Below are positions 17,313-25,453 of a stretch of DNA of 64,000 nt, piece after piece (within the stretch, counting starts at the first letter, position 1; the number at the start of each line of letters is the position of its first letter). Origin of the DNA: an uncultured Pelagibacteraceae bacterium (GTDB lineage: Bacteria; Pseudomonadota; Alphaproteobacteria; Pelagibacterales; Pelagibacteraceae); contig CACISL010000001.1 of NCBI GenBank assembly GCA_902589305.1, positions 53,849-117,848 of the forward strand, written 5' to 3'. A program made the position numbers and the translations under genes. The notes under the pieces are model-generated. The model did no database searches. It saw only the letters and a program-made list of their open reading frames with translations, and was not told where the DNA came from.

Positions 17313-17935
17313 TAATGTTCAAAAATATCCTCTTTAAAACCTTTTTGATCTAACTCTACTCTTGTATCTAAAAATTCTAAACATTTTTTAAATATATCCA
17401 ATCTCTTTTCTCTTATTAGCATTTTTTCTAATTCAAATTTAATTTTATGAAGATAAATTACATCACCTGCCGCGTACTCTAATTGTTTATTTGAAAGATC
17501 ATTTATATCTTTATTCCAATCACTACTTCCTTGCCTTTTATCTAAAGATTTATTACAAAATTCTTGTACCAAATTTTTAAGTCCATGAGCATCTGTATAA
17601 GTTCTGACGATCTTAGATGCTATTTTAGTATCAAAAATATTTCTTATTTTACATTTAAGAAAAAATTCAAGTGAACTTTTATCAAATCTTAAAAAATGTC
17701 CTATCTTTAAAATTTTTTCATTTTCTAACACTGATACTAAATTAGGTGCTTTGTAATTATTTTTATTAGGCTGAATTATATAAACATTTGATTTTTCGTC
17801 ACAAATTTGAATTAAACTTAGTTTATCTCTTTCGGGGATTTGTAATCCTGTTGCCTCTGTATCAATAGCGATGCTATTTTCAAATGAATTCGCTATCTCT
17901 GAATTTATGTCCTCTTTAATCTTAGTTATTTTCAT
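17312..17935 (-). CDS. nrnC: NrnC-type nanoRNase / short RNase D
   Basis: At 207 residues this is a DEDDy exonuclease domain alone, with no HRDC domain, matching alphaproteobacterial NrnC, which removes diribonucleotides. Visible metal ligands are AIDTEATGL (Asp-X-Glu), HFLRFD and the C-terminal YAAGDVIYL Tyr-X3-Asp. It is the first gene of the 14-gene minus-strand operon; the gap to the divergent plus-strand gene is only 18 bases, so promoters must overlap coding DNA. Confidence 0.88.
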   Translation of the reverse strand: MKITKIKEDINSEIANSFENSIAIDTEATGLQIPERDKLSLIQICDEKSNVYIIQPNKNNYKAPNLVSVLENEKILKIGHFLRFDKSSLEFFLKCKIRNIFDTKIASKIVRTYTDAHGLKNLVQEFCNKSLDKRQGSSDWNKDINDLSNKQLEYAAGDVIYLHKIKFELEKMLIREKRLDIFKKCLEFLDTRVELDQKGFKEDIFEH

Positions 17936-17953
17936 ATATAAGTATTAAATACC

Positions 17954-18898
17954 ATGAAAAATCAAATTTGCGTAATCTTAGGTGGTGGTGGATTTATCGG
18001 AAAATACTTAGTCAGAAATATGACTAAGAAGAATTATAGATGCATCATTACCACTAGAAAAGCCTTTCAAAAAGGATACTTAAAGACTCAAGGAACGCCC
18101 GGTTCAATTGAATTATTAGACTGGAATCCGAATAACTTCTCTGAATTAAAAGACGCAATAAAAAATGCAGATGTTGTTGTTAATTTAATTGGGATTCTTT
18201 ACGAAACTAGAAGACAAAAATTTTACAATATTCATTCAAAAATTCCTGAAGCGGTCGCTAAGATTTGCTCAGAGTCAGATGTAAAGAAATTTATTCACGT
18301 CAGTGCTATCGGCGCTAATGATAAATCGAAATCTCTATATCAAAAATCAAAATTTTTAGGAGAAAAAAAAGCCATGGAGAATTTTAAACAAACAGTAATT
18401 ATAAGACCAAGTGTAGTTTGTGGTCTGGAAGATAATTTTACTAATCTATTTTCTAAATTAAGTATATTGCCTGTAATTCCAGTTGTAGGCAAAAATTATA
18501 AGTTTCAACCAATTTTAGTTTCAGATGTTGTAAGCTCTATTGTAAAAGCAATTGAGATTAAAAATAACGAAAGTAAAATTTATGAGATTGGAGGACCAAA
18601 AATTATTAGCTTTGGAGATATGGTTAAGTCAATTTTGTCAACTATTAACAAAAAAAGATTCGTTGTTGAAATGCCAATGGCTATAGCAAAAATACAGAGT
18701 ACTATTACAGATTTACTACCTTTACCTCCGATTTTAACTAGAGACCAATGTGAAATTTTGTCTGAGGCAGATAATATTGTTTCTAATAATCACCTAACAC
18801 TAAAAGATCTTGATATAGAACCAGTAGATGTTGAAGAAGAGATGAAAAAATGGTTATGGAGATTTAAAGACGGCGGCCAGTTCGCTAAAGCACAATGA
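17954..18898 (+). CDS. NDUFA9-like NAD(P)-binding SDR-family protein
   Basis: The 314-residue extended/atypical SDR protein opens with the nucleotide motif GGGGFIG, then VVVNLIGIL and a YXXXK-type pair (YQKSK). The C-terminal part (PILVSDVVSSIV, YEIGGP) matches the complex-I-associated NDUFA9-like group common beside alphaproteobacterial housekeeping genes. A link to respiratory complex I is by family only. The next gene starts within its stop codon region. Confidence 0.82.
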   Translation: MKNQICVILGGGGFIGKYLVRNMTKKNYRCIITTRKAFQKGYLKTQGTPGSIELLDWNPNNFSELKDAIKNADVVVNLIGILYETRRQKFYNIHSKIPEAVAKICSESDVKKFIHVSAIGANDKSKSLYQKSKFLGEKKAMENFKQTVIIRPSVVCGLEDNFTNLFSKLSILPVIPVVGKNYKFQPILVSDVVSSIVKAIEIKNNESKIYEIGGPKIISFGDMVKSILSTINKKRFVVEMPMAIAKIQSTITDLLPLPPILTRDQCEILSEADNIVSNNHLTLKDLDIEPVDVEEEMKKWLWRFKDGGQFAKAQ

Positions 18899-19239
18899 AA
18901 AGTATAAGTTTATTTAGTGGATATATTTATTTAATTCTTGCAATTATAACAGGTATTGCCTCCAACGGTTTTCTCAAAACCACAGAAAGTTTTACCAAGC
19001 TCACACCAACAATTTTTTGCATTACAAGTATTGTTGTTTGTATTTTTTGTTTATCTAGAGCAATGACTATAATACCTGTTGGATTTACGTATGCTACTTA
19101 TGGAGCATTAACAATAACAGCAGTGACTTTATTTGGTATATTTAAGTACAATCAAACCCCTAATCTTTATGGTACTGTTGGATTAATTTTAATTGTTTCA
19201 GGAGTTATACTTTTAAACCTTTTTGGTAAATTAAAGTAA
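18895..19239 (+). CDS. SMR-family (EmrE-like) membrane protein lacking the key Glu
   Basis: This 114-residue protein has four membrane helices, the usual SMR size. Alignment to EmrE is ungapped over helix 1: Lys28, Glu31 and FT match EmrE Lys22, Glu25 and FT. The essential EmrE Glu14 position is Gly20, and Trp63 is Tyr69. Without the membrane carboxylate it is unlikely to be a standard proton-coupled drug exporter; a lipid-linked or other substrate role is possible. It overlaps the preceding gene by 4 bases. Confidence 0.75.
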   Translation: MKSISLFSGYIYLILAIITGIASNGFLKTTESFTKLTPTIFCITSIVVCIFCLSRAMTIIPVGFTYATYGALTITAVTLFGIFKYNQTPNLYGTVGLILIVSGVILLNLFGKLK

Positions 19240-19240
19240 A

Positions 19241-19265
19241 CCCCTGATGTTTTTAAATCAGGGGC
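19241..19265. terminator. Probable bidirectional terminator
   Basis: CCCCTGAT and ATCAGGGG arms surround a short AT loop between two convergent genes. On the minus strand the hairpin is followed by GTTTACTTT; on the plus strand the tail is AT-rich but not a clean T-run. Confidence 0.65.
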
Positions 19266-19283
19266 ATTTAATTACTTTATAAA

Positions 19284-19481
19284 CTAATTATTTAAAGATG
19301 CTGTGATAGGTTCTTTATTTTTGTTAGCTCTTTTTTCAGCGATTTTTTTCTCGATACTAGCTATCTTTAGATCAATCTTTGATAGTTTTTTTTGTTTAGT
19401 GCTTATCTTATTTTTAAGCTTATCGATTGATTTTAGTATTTTTTTCTTTTTCTTTTCGTTTTTTTTTAACTTTTTTTTCAT
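19284..19481 (-). CDS. Lysine-rich coiled-coil small protein, 65 aa
   Basis: About 40% of residues are Lys. Heptad-like Ile/Leu spacing (about residues 12-52) indicates one long coiled coil. A strong Shine-Dalgarno (GGAGG) lies six bases before the ATG, which argues for real translation. High positive charge suggests binding to nucleic acid or another anionic partner, by inference. The family is not recognised. Confidence 0.6.
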   Translation of the reverse strand: MKKKLKKNEKKKKKILKSIDKLKNKISTKQKKLSKIDLKIASIEKKIAEKRANKNKEPITASLNN

Positions 19482-19544
19482 ATTGTTCCTCCAAAAAAGA
19501 AAAATCTAAAATAATCTAAAAAATTTTTCAAATGAAATTAAGAA

Positions 19545-19575
19545 AAATCTTTTAAACTAAAGGTTGAAAAGATTT
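19545..19575 (-). terminator. AT-rich hairpin after the diacylglycerol kinase gene
   Basis: AAATCTTTT (19545-19553) and AAAAGATTT (19567-19575) form a 9-bp stem with a 13-base loop, just beyond the end of the minus-strand kinase gene and followed on that strand by TTCTTAATTTC. It is weak but well placed. Confidence 0.4.
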
Positions 19576-19583
19576 AGAAAATT

Positions 19584-20480
19584 CTACGGAACTAATAAAT
19601 TTATAAATCTGTCTGTTTTTTGGATTTCAAGACTGTTTACGTAACCACAATTTTCACCATCAACTTGTGATAGAACTTTATTGTTTACACCATTTATTTT
19701 TAATCTGTTCAATTCTTTTTTAATTACACTTTTTGCAGGAGTTAAGTCGCCTTTGGTTAAAATTAACCAAACATAATAAAGTAATTTTATTCTGGTCAGG
19801 TCTTTAAATATGTAAGCCACTATCCTGTTTTCAAATATATTGGTATCATTAGTTATAGAATGGGGACCAGCATAGTATTTTGAATTAGTACATAAAATCC
19901 AATCAGCCATAATTTTTTCATTATCTACCTTAACCTCCATTTTATTATTTTTTAAAAATAAAAAATGCTGAAAACCTTTTAAAGCGAAAATTACTTTTCC
20001 AAGATACTTTTTAATATTAGTATTTATGGACTCAACAATTCGAGAGTCAAAACCTACACCAGCCATCAAGAAAAAGTACTTATCATTTATTTTTGCTAAT
20101 GAAATTTTCTTATGATTATCTGATACTAGGACGTTGTAAATCTCCTCCGCCTTTTTTTTAATTTGAGTTTCTATTTGTAAAATATTTGCAGTGCCAGCAG
20201 GTATGTATCCAACTAATTTGTCTTTTAGATTATCACTTTTAAACATTTCATTAATACCAAAACATACGCTCCCGTCACCGCCAGCAAATACTAACCGATC
20301 AAATTTTTTATTAGACAATTCTTTAAATACATTCCTTGCATGATCCTCGCTTTCGGTTTTAAAAAGATCTACAATATGATTTTTTTCTAAAAGATTAATG
20401 ACCTTGTTAATTAATTTAAGTTTTCTACCACCTGCTGCATTTGAGTTAAATATCACCGCAAAATTCAATTTTTTATTCAT
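19584..20480 (-). CDS. Diacylglycerol kinase-family lipid kinase
   Basis: The 298-residue protein has the DAGK catalytic fold: FNSNAAGG near the N-terminus, the nucleotide motif FAGGDGSV (about 60-68), YIPAGTAN and the MAGVGFDS segment. It would phosphorylate diacylglycerol to phosphatidic acid. It is transcribed away from the PlcP-type gene across a 25-base gap (to the first possible plcP ATG) containing a Pho-box-like repeat. PlcP releases diacylglycerol, so this kinase could recycle it; that link is inferred. Confidence 0.85.
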   Translation of the reverse strand: MNKKLNFAVIFNSNAAGGRKLKLINKVINLLEKNHIVDLFKTESEDHARNVFKELSNKKFDRLVFAGGDGSVCFGINEMFKSDNLKDKLVGYIPAGTANILQIETQIKKKAEEIYNVLVSDNHKKISLAKINDKYFFLMAGVGFDSRIVESINTNIKKYLGKVIFALKGFQHFLFLKNNKMEVKVDNEKIMADWILCTNSKYYAGPHSITNDTNIFENRIVAYIFKDLTRIKLLYYVWLILTKGDLTPAKSVIKKELNRLKINGVNNKVLSQVDGENCGYVNSLEIQKTDRFINLLVP

Positions 20481-20481
20481 A

Positions 20482-20510
20482 TTTTAACAATTCTGTAACA
20501 TATTTATGAT
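20482..20510 (+). promoter_or_regulatory. Pho-box-like repeat between dagK and plcP
   Basis: Three heptamers at 11-base period, TTTTAAC (20482), CTGTAAC (20493) and TTATGAT (20504), resemble the PhoB consensus of CTGTCAT-type heptamers spaced by 4 bases. The 29-base site matches the one before pstS (24293-24321) at 23 positions. A TTATAA (20534-20539) lies downstream, just before the ATG at 20545. Confidence 0.65.
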
Positions 20511-20544
20511 TCTACTTGTACTAGAGATTCGTTTTATAAAAAAT

Positions 20545-21360
20545 ATGGAAACAATTCAAACTAAATCTGAGGGAAAGATTTTAAATTACAAAAGCATCTT
20601 TATTTCCGACTTGCACCTTGGGCATAGAAAAAGTGCAGCAAACAAATTATTAGAATTTTACAAACATTCAAGGTCAGAAAATTTATATCTTGTTGGTGAT
20701 ATCATTGATGTTTGGGCTTTAAAAACAAAATTTTACTGGCCTCAAGAACATAATGATGTGATTCAAAAAACATTAAGAAAAGCAAGACATGGAACAAAAG
20801 TAAAATATATTGTTGGAAATCATGATGATGTCTTCAGAAAATTTTTACCATTACATTTTGGCGATATTGAAGTTGTAAATAGAGCCATACATGTAAGCTC
20901 AGATAATAAAAAGTATATTGTTGTTCATGGTGATGCCTGGGATGGAGTGATGAAATATGCTCCATGGTTATCAAAAGTAGGAGCTATTGCTTATAGTTTT
21001 TTACTTGAGTTTAATGTTGTTATCAATTTTTTTAGAAGATTATTTAAAAAGGGTAATTGGTCTTTAGCAAAATATTTAAAACACAAAGTAAAGAACGCTG
21101 TAAAATATATAGGCGATTATGAAAAAACTTTAGCAACTTATGCTAAAAAAAAAAATGTTGATGGTATAATTTGTGGTCATATTCATCATTCTGCCGATCA
21201 AGTCTTAGATGGTGTGAGATATTTAAATTGTGGTGATTGGGTAGAAGGTGCAACTTTCTTGGTAGAACATTTCGATGGTCGCATGGAAGTTATTGACTGG
21301 GACAAAATCAGAGGTGATGTTGTCGATTACAAGCCATATCTAAAAGTAGTAAATAAATAA
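20545..21360 (+). CDS. plcP: PlcP-type metallophosphoesterase (phospholipase C, lipid remodelling)
   Basis: This is a calcineurin-like phosphoesterase with all five motif blocks: ISDLHLGH, VGDIIDVW, VGNHDD, VHGDAWD and CGHIHHS. In alphaproteobacteria, including SAR11, PlcP strips headgroups from phospholipids under phosphate starvation, giving diacylglycerol for glycolipids. The paired glycosyltransferase one base downstream and the Pho-box-like site upstream support this over an LpxH-like role. I chose ATG 20545 (271 aa); the in-frame ATG at 20506 falls inside the Pho-box-like repeat. Confidence 0.85.
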   Translation: METIQTKSEGKILNYKSIFISDLHLGHRKSAANKLLEFYKHSRSENLYLVGDIIDVWALKTKFYWPQEHNDVIQKTLRKARHGTKVKYIVGNHDDVFRKFLPLHFGDIEVVNRAIHVSSDNKKYIVVHGDAWDGVMKYAPWLSKVGAIAYSFLLEFNVVINFFRRLFKKGNWSLAKYLKHKVKNAVKYIGDYEKTLATYAKKKNVDGIICGHIHHSADQVLDGVRYLNCGDWVEGATFLVEHFDGRMEVIDWDKIRGDVVDYKPYLKVVNK

Positions 21361-22368
21361 ATGAAAATTTTAATCGTTACTGATGCCTGGTATCCGCAAG
21401 TGAATGGTGTTTGTAGAACTTTAAAAAATCTTGGCGATGAATTAAAAAAAATTGGACATCAGGTTGAATATATTGAACCTAATCAATTTTTTACTGTGCC
21501 AATGCCAAAATATAATGAAATAAAACTTTCTCTTAATGTTTGGCCTAGAGTAGGTAGATTAATTTCTAAAGCCGATGCTGACATAATTCACATAGCAACA
21601 GAAGGCCCGATAGGAATATTTGCAAAAAGATATTGTGTAAAAAATAACCTTAAGTTTACCACGTCTTACCATACTCAATTTGATAAATATTTGAAGTTAT
21701 ACTATCCTTATTTGCCAATTAAGCTTGCTCAAAAGTTCCTTAAAGGATTTCATTCAAAGGCGGAAAAAATTTTAGTAACAACTCAATCAATGAAAGATGA
21801 ACTTCAAGAAATTGGTTTTGATAAGGATAAGATGGTTGTTTGGACCAGAGGGGCAAACCACGGGGCATTTCAAAAGCCTAAAAAGATTAATTTAGAGTAT
21901 AAAAGACCAATTTATCTTTATGTGGGTAGGGTATCTATTGAGAAGAACATCAGAGCATTTCTGGATTTAGAGTTAGAAGGCACGAAACTAGTTGTTGGTA
22001 AAGGACCTGATTTAGATAAACTTAAAAAAGAATACCCTGAAGCAATATTTAAAGGAGAGAGAACAAATGGTGAGCTTGCAAGTTACTTTGCTTCTTCTGA
22101 TGTTTTTGTTTTCCCGAGCAAAACAGATACTTTTGGAATTGTAATTATAGAAGCTTTAAAATGTGGATTGCCAGTAGCTGCTTACCCAGTAGCAGGACCA
22201 AAAGATATTTTTAACGGTACAAACATTGGCTCGTTAAACAACGATCTTAAAAAAGCAGCACTTGAAGCTCTTAAGTCAGATAGAAGCGCTTGCATTGAGC
22301 ATGCAAAAAAATATACCTGGGAAAATTGCGCAAAAATCTTTTTAAATAGTGCGGTATCAAACCGCTAA
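21361..22368 (+). CDS. agt: Glycosyltransferase family 4 (Agt-like)
   Basis: The 335-residue GT-B enzyme has an N-terminal acceptor domain (TDAWYPQVNGVCRTL, TSYHTQFDKYL), a linker YVGRVSIEKN and the C-terminal donor motif FPSKTDTFGIVIIEALKCGLPV with the GT4 EX7E pattern. It abuts plcP, and by analogy to PlcP-Agt pairs it would glycosylate diacylglycerol to phosphorus-free lipids. The exact sugar cannot be read from sequence. Confidence 0.82.
   Translation: MKILIVTDAWYPQVNGVCRTLKNLGDELKKIGHQVEYIEPNQFFTVPMPKYNEIKLSLNVWPRVGRLISKADADIIHIATEGPIGIFAKRYCVKNNLKFTTSYHTQFDKYLKLYYPYLPIKLAQKFLKGFHSKAEKILVTTQSMKDELQEIGFDKDKMVVWTRGANHGAFQKPKKINLEYKRPIYLYVGRVSIEKNIRAFLDLELEGTKLVVGKGPDLDKLKKEYPEAIFKGERTNGELASYFASSDVFVFPSKTDTFGIVIIEALKCGLPVAAYPVAGPKDIFNGTNIGSLNNDLKKAALEALKSDRSACIEHAKKYTWENCAKIFLNSAVSNR
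22351..22365 (+). terminator. Possible weak terminator hairpin at the agt 3' end
   Basis: GCGGT-ATCAA-ACCGC forms a 5-bp GC stem within the last codons of agt, followed by A-rich then TTTCTTT DNA. It may partly separate plcP-agt from phoR. Confidence 0.3.
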
Positions 22369-22398
22369 AAAATATTTCTTTAGTCTATATCTTTAAAG

Positions 22399-22404
22399 TA
22401 TAAT
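22399..22404 (+). promoter_or_regulatory. TATAAT -10 before phoR
   Basis: A perfect TATAAT ends 6 bases before the phoR ATG, so phoR could start from its own nearly leaderless transcript. The -35 (TTTCTT at about 22375) is poor. phoR may thus keep basal expression independent of plcP-agt. Confidence 0.4.
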
Positions 22405-22410
22405 CAAATC

Positions 22411-23607
22411 ATGGAATTATTATTTTACTCTCTTGCTGGAATAATTGTGATCGTAGTAATTGCAGTATCCAGAAAATCAATTGTAGCAGGTATGGAGGCA
22501 AGATCCGATATTAAGAGAGAGAACAAACCAAGTAATAATGAAGAGGGAATAGAAGACATCACCAATGAAAATATTGAAAAAACTAATGAGCAAGTAAAGA
22601 TTATAAATCAAATCGATGATCTAATTTTAATTGTAGATAAATTTAAAAATATCAAATTTTTTAATAATAGTGCAAAAAAAAAATTTGGAGAAAATAATTT
22701 AAATAAGCACGTGGCTACTTTATTGAGAGTTCCTGATTTACTCCAAAATATTGATTTAGTGCTTTTAAAAAAAGAGACAATTACTATGGATTTAGAATTA
22801 TCCTCTCCCTCATTTCAGTTCTTTAAAGTTCATCTATTCTCTGGACCGACCTCATATGTCGATGATCCTGACTCAGTTGTTTTATTTCTAAAAGATTTAA
22901 CTGATATTATAAAAGCGCAAAGGTTCAAATCTGATTTTGTAGCCAATGTAAGCCATGAACTTAAAACGCCTTTAGTTTCTATTAAAGGATTTCTAGAAAC
23001 TATAAGTGGACATGCGAAAGATGATTTAGAAGCACAAAAAAAATTCATACCGATAATGCTTGAGCAAGCTGATAGGATGGAAAGCTTAATTAAAGATTTA
23101 CTTTCACTAAGTAAAATTGAGTTAGAGGAACATATACAGCCTCAAGATAAAGTAAATTTAAAAGAAATTTTAAGTAACGTTGAAGACATCCATCAAAAAA
23201 ATTTAAAATCTTTTGAATTTAAAAATAATATAAAAGATGATTTCTTTATTAAAGGCGATCATGAAAAATTAATTGAAGTTTTTTCAAATATTATTGATAA
23301 CAGTATAAAATATTCAGAAAAAAATAAAAAGATCGAGGTTAATTGTGGACAAGGTAACGGAAAAGTAATAGGAGACTCTTACACCGTGTCCATTAAAGAT
23401 AATGGTATTGGAATTCCAACTGAACAACTTCCGAGAATTACAGAAAGATTTTTTAGAGTTGATGCAGCTAAAAGTAAAAAAGTTGGTGGCACTGGACTTG
23501 GAATGGCGATCGTGAAGCACATTGTTAATCAGCATAGAGGTGAGTTAGAAATAAAAAGTGAGGCTCAAAGTGGCACCGAAATAAAGGTTCACTTTTCTAA
23601 ATTTTAG
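22411..23607 (+). CDS. phoR: Phosphate regulon sensor histidine kinase PhoR
   Basis: The 398-residue kinase has one N-terminal membrane helix, a charged linker, a PAS-like domain (about 65-165), a HisKA domain with the phospho-acceptor in NVSHELKTPL, and an HATPase domain (N box NIIDNSIKYS; DNGIGIP; GGTGLGMAIV). Lack of a periplasmic domain is usual for PhoR, which senses phosphate through PstSCAB/PhoU. phoB lies at the far end of the same cluster (29530). Confidence 0.93.
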   Translation: MELLFYSLAGIIVIVVIAVSRKSIVAGMEARSDIKRENKPSNNEEGIEDITNENIEKTNEQVKIINQIDDLILIVDKFKNIKFFNNSAKKKFGENNLNKHVATLLRVPDLLQNIDLVLLKKETITMDLELSSPSFQFFKVHLFSGPTSYVDDPDSVVLFLKDLTDIIKAQRFKSDFVANVSHELKTPLVSIKGFLETISGHAKDDLEAQKKFIPIMLEQADRMESLIKDLLSLSKIELEEHIQPQDKVNLKEILSNVEDIHQKNLKSFEFKNNIKDDFFIKGDHEKLIEVFSNIIDNSIKYSEKNKKIEVNCGQGNGKVIGDSYTVSIKDNGIGIPTEQLPRITERFFRVDAAKSKKVGGTGLGMAIVKHIVNQHRGELEIKSEAQSGTEIKVHFSKF

Positions 23608-23670
23608 CAAATATCACAAATTTATTAAATTATGTCTTGAGATAGACAGTAAAATAGTTAAAATTCTAGT

Positions 23671-24282
23671 ATGACTAGAATAACAAATTATATAATTCTG
23701 GTTTTATTAACTTTAACTTTTACAACTGTTAAGGCAGATGTAAACTTAATTGAGAAAACTTTACGTTCTCAACCTCTCACAGTTTTTGATCTTGGACTTT
23801 TAAGACTTAAAAACGATCTTAGACAAGCTAAAAACGATTTAGTTCTTGAAGTAGATAATAAAAATGTATCTACAATTTATACTGAAGCTTTATTTTCTAG
23901 AAGAGACGATGGAATTCAATTAATTGTGTCAGCACCGATGAGCACTCATTTAAATGCTAACTCGTACATGGTGGACTCAATTAAATGTAGAAAAATTTTT
24001 GAAAAAGTTAAAAATAATCTTTTAAAAGGACAAAACGAGAGCAATATGATTCACTCAAAAGCTGCATCTTATTTAAGTGAAATATTCACCGCTCCAACAC
24101 AATGGAATGCTTGGAGATATGATAAAGGTTTTACTCAAAAATTAGTTAACTTTGTACAACTAGAAGTTACATTAAAGCCAACTCAATCCTACGCAGTTAA
24201 AAATAAAGTAAGACCTTTTAGTTGCGGAGGGTCTTTAGCCTCTGATTATCAACAAATCGAGATAACTAGAAAGTTCAACTAA
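23671..24282 (+). CDS. Unknown secreted protein in the Pho cluster, 203 aa
   Basis: An N-terminal signal peptide (about residues 1-22, cleaving after VKA) precedes a soluble domain containing two cysteines (in SIKCRKIF and PFSCGG). I recognise no family. It sits between phoR and pstS with its own promoter-like DNA (TTGAGA near 23639, TAAAAT near 23661). Placement suggests a periplasmic role linked to phosphate acquisition, which is inference. Confidence 0.7.
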   Translation: MTRITNYIILVLLTLTFTTVKADVNLIEKTLRSQPLTVFDLGLLRLKNDLRQAKNDLVLEVDNKNVSTIYTEALFSRRDDGIQLIVSAPMSTHLNANSYMVDSIKCRKIFEKVKNNLLKGQNESNMIHSKAASYLSEIFTAPTQWNAWRYDKGFTQKLVNFVQLEVTLKPTQSYAVKNKVRPFSCGGSLASDYQQIEITRKFN

Positions 24283-24292
24283 AAAGTTATCA

Positions 24293-24321
24293 TTTTAATA
24301 AATTTGTAACATATCTGTAAT
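24293..24321 (+). promoter_or_regulatory. Pho-box-like repeat before pstS
   Basis: Heptamers TTTTAAT (24293), TTGTAAC (24304) and CTGTAAT (24315) follow an 11-base period, 69 bases before the pstS ATG. It is the best PhoB-site candidate in the window together with the related copy at 20482. Confidence 0.7.
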
Positions 24322-24341
24322 AATTAAGAGTCCTCTTAATT
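24322..24341. promoter_or_regulatory. Perfect palindrome immediately downstream of the pstS Pho box
   Basis: AATTAAGAG and CTCTTAATT are perfect 9-base arms with a TC centre, abutting the third Pho heptamer. It could be a second operator in the pstS promoter or a 5'-UTR hairpin. The partner is unknown. Confidence 0.5.
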
Positions 24342-24389
24342 CTATGAATCCAATGTTTGTTAATTAATTAATAAATGAAAGGATAAACA

Positions 24390-25394
24390 ATGAGAAAACT
24401 ATCAATCGCTTTAGCTTCATTAGTTGCTATGTTAGTTGTAACTTCTGCTCAAGCTAGAGATCAGATTAAAATCGTAGGTTCTTCAACTGTATTCCCTTAT
24501 GCAACAATCGTTGCTGAAAGATTTGGTTCGTCTGGTAAATTTAAAACACCAGTAATCGAGTCAACAGGAACAGGTGGTGGAGCTAAATTATTCTGTGCTG
24601 GAGTTGGTACAGAGCACCCAGACATAACAAATGCATCTAGAGCTATGAAGGCTAAAGAGTATGCCCTATGTCAAAAAAATGGTGTTGAAGAAATCGTAGA
24701 GATTACAGTTGGTAACGACGGAATAACGTTAGCTTATTCTAAAGATGCTAAACCAGTAAACTTTACAAAAAAACAATTATGGGCAGCATTAGCAAAAGAA
24801 GTTGCTAAAGATGGTGCGTTAGTACCAAATCCATATAAAAATTGGAGTGATATCGACCCATCATTACCAAACTACCCTATCAAAGTTATGGTGCCTCCAG
24901 GAACATCAGGAACAAGAGATGCTTGGAATTCATTAGTAATGAAAAAAGGTATCGATGATGCTTCTAAAAAAGCTGGCGCTAAATATAAAGCGTTAAGAGA
25001 AGATGGTGCGGTAATTGAAGTTGGTGAGAACGACTCACTTATTATTCAAAAATTAGCTGCGGACAAAGAAATGTTCGGTTTCTTTGGTTTCAGTTATTTC
25101 TTAGCTGCAAAAGATAAATTGCAAGCTGCAAGCATTGAAGGTGGTCAACCAAGTCTATCTTCGATTCAAGATTACAGTTACGCAGTTGCAAGACCTTTAT
25201 TCTTCTATGTGAAAAAAGCTCACGTGGGCGTTGTACCTGGCTTACATGAATTCGTAAAAGAGTTCACAAGTAAAAAAGCTATGGGTAATAAAGGTTATTT
25301 AACTGATATCGGGCTAGTACCTCTAGATGGCAAGTTATACAAAACATCTAGAACTAACGCTACGAAGTTAGTTAACATGCCTGCTAAGAAGTAG
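24390..25394 (+). CDS. pstS: Phosphate ABC transporter substrate-binding protein
   Basis: The 334-residue protein has a signal peptide (cleaving after AQA, about residue 22) and the PstS phosphate-binding landmarks: KIVGSSTVFPYA, STGTGGGAKLFC, NASRAMK and GTSGTRDAW. It captures phosphate in the periplasm for PstCAB. A good Shine-Dalgarno (AAAGGA) precedes the ATG. Codons look well optimised relative to neighbours, as expected for a highly expressed binding protein. Confidence 0.96.
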   Translation: MRKLSIALASLVAMLVVTSAQARDQIKIVGSSTVFPYATIVAERFGSSGKFKTPVIESTGTGGGAKLFCAGVGTEHPDITNASRAMKAKEYALCQKNGVEEIVEITVGNDGITLAYSKDAKPVNFTKKQLWAALAKEVAKDGALVPNPYKNWSDIDPSLPNYPIKVMVPPGTSGTRDAWNSLVMKKGIDDASKKAGAKYKALREDGAVIEVGENDSLIIQKLAADKEMFGFFGFSYFLAAKDKLQAASIEGGQPSLSSIQDYSYAVARPLFFYVKKAHVGVVPGLHEFVKEFTSKKAMGNKGYLTDIGLVPLDGKLYKTSRTNATKLVNMPAKK

Positions 25395-25409
25395 TAGTAT
25401 CAATTAAAC

Positions 25410-25436
25410 AAAAAGGGGGTATTTTACCCCCTTTTT
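25410..25436 (+). terminator. Intrinsic terminator between pstS and pstC
   Basis: A5-G5-TA and TA-C5-T5 form a perfect stem with a 3-base loop, ending in T5. It would cut most pstS transcripts and let a minority read on into pstCAB, giving excess binding protein over permease. Confidence 0.9.
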
Positions 25437-25453
25437 ATCTCTGGAAGCTCAAT

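Noticed and set aside
20506..20544. Earlier plcP start
   Set aside because: It would place the ATG within the third Pho-box heptamer; the ATG at 20545 fits the family N-terminus better.
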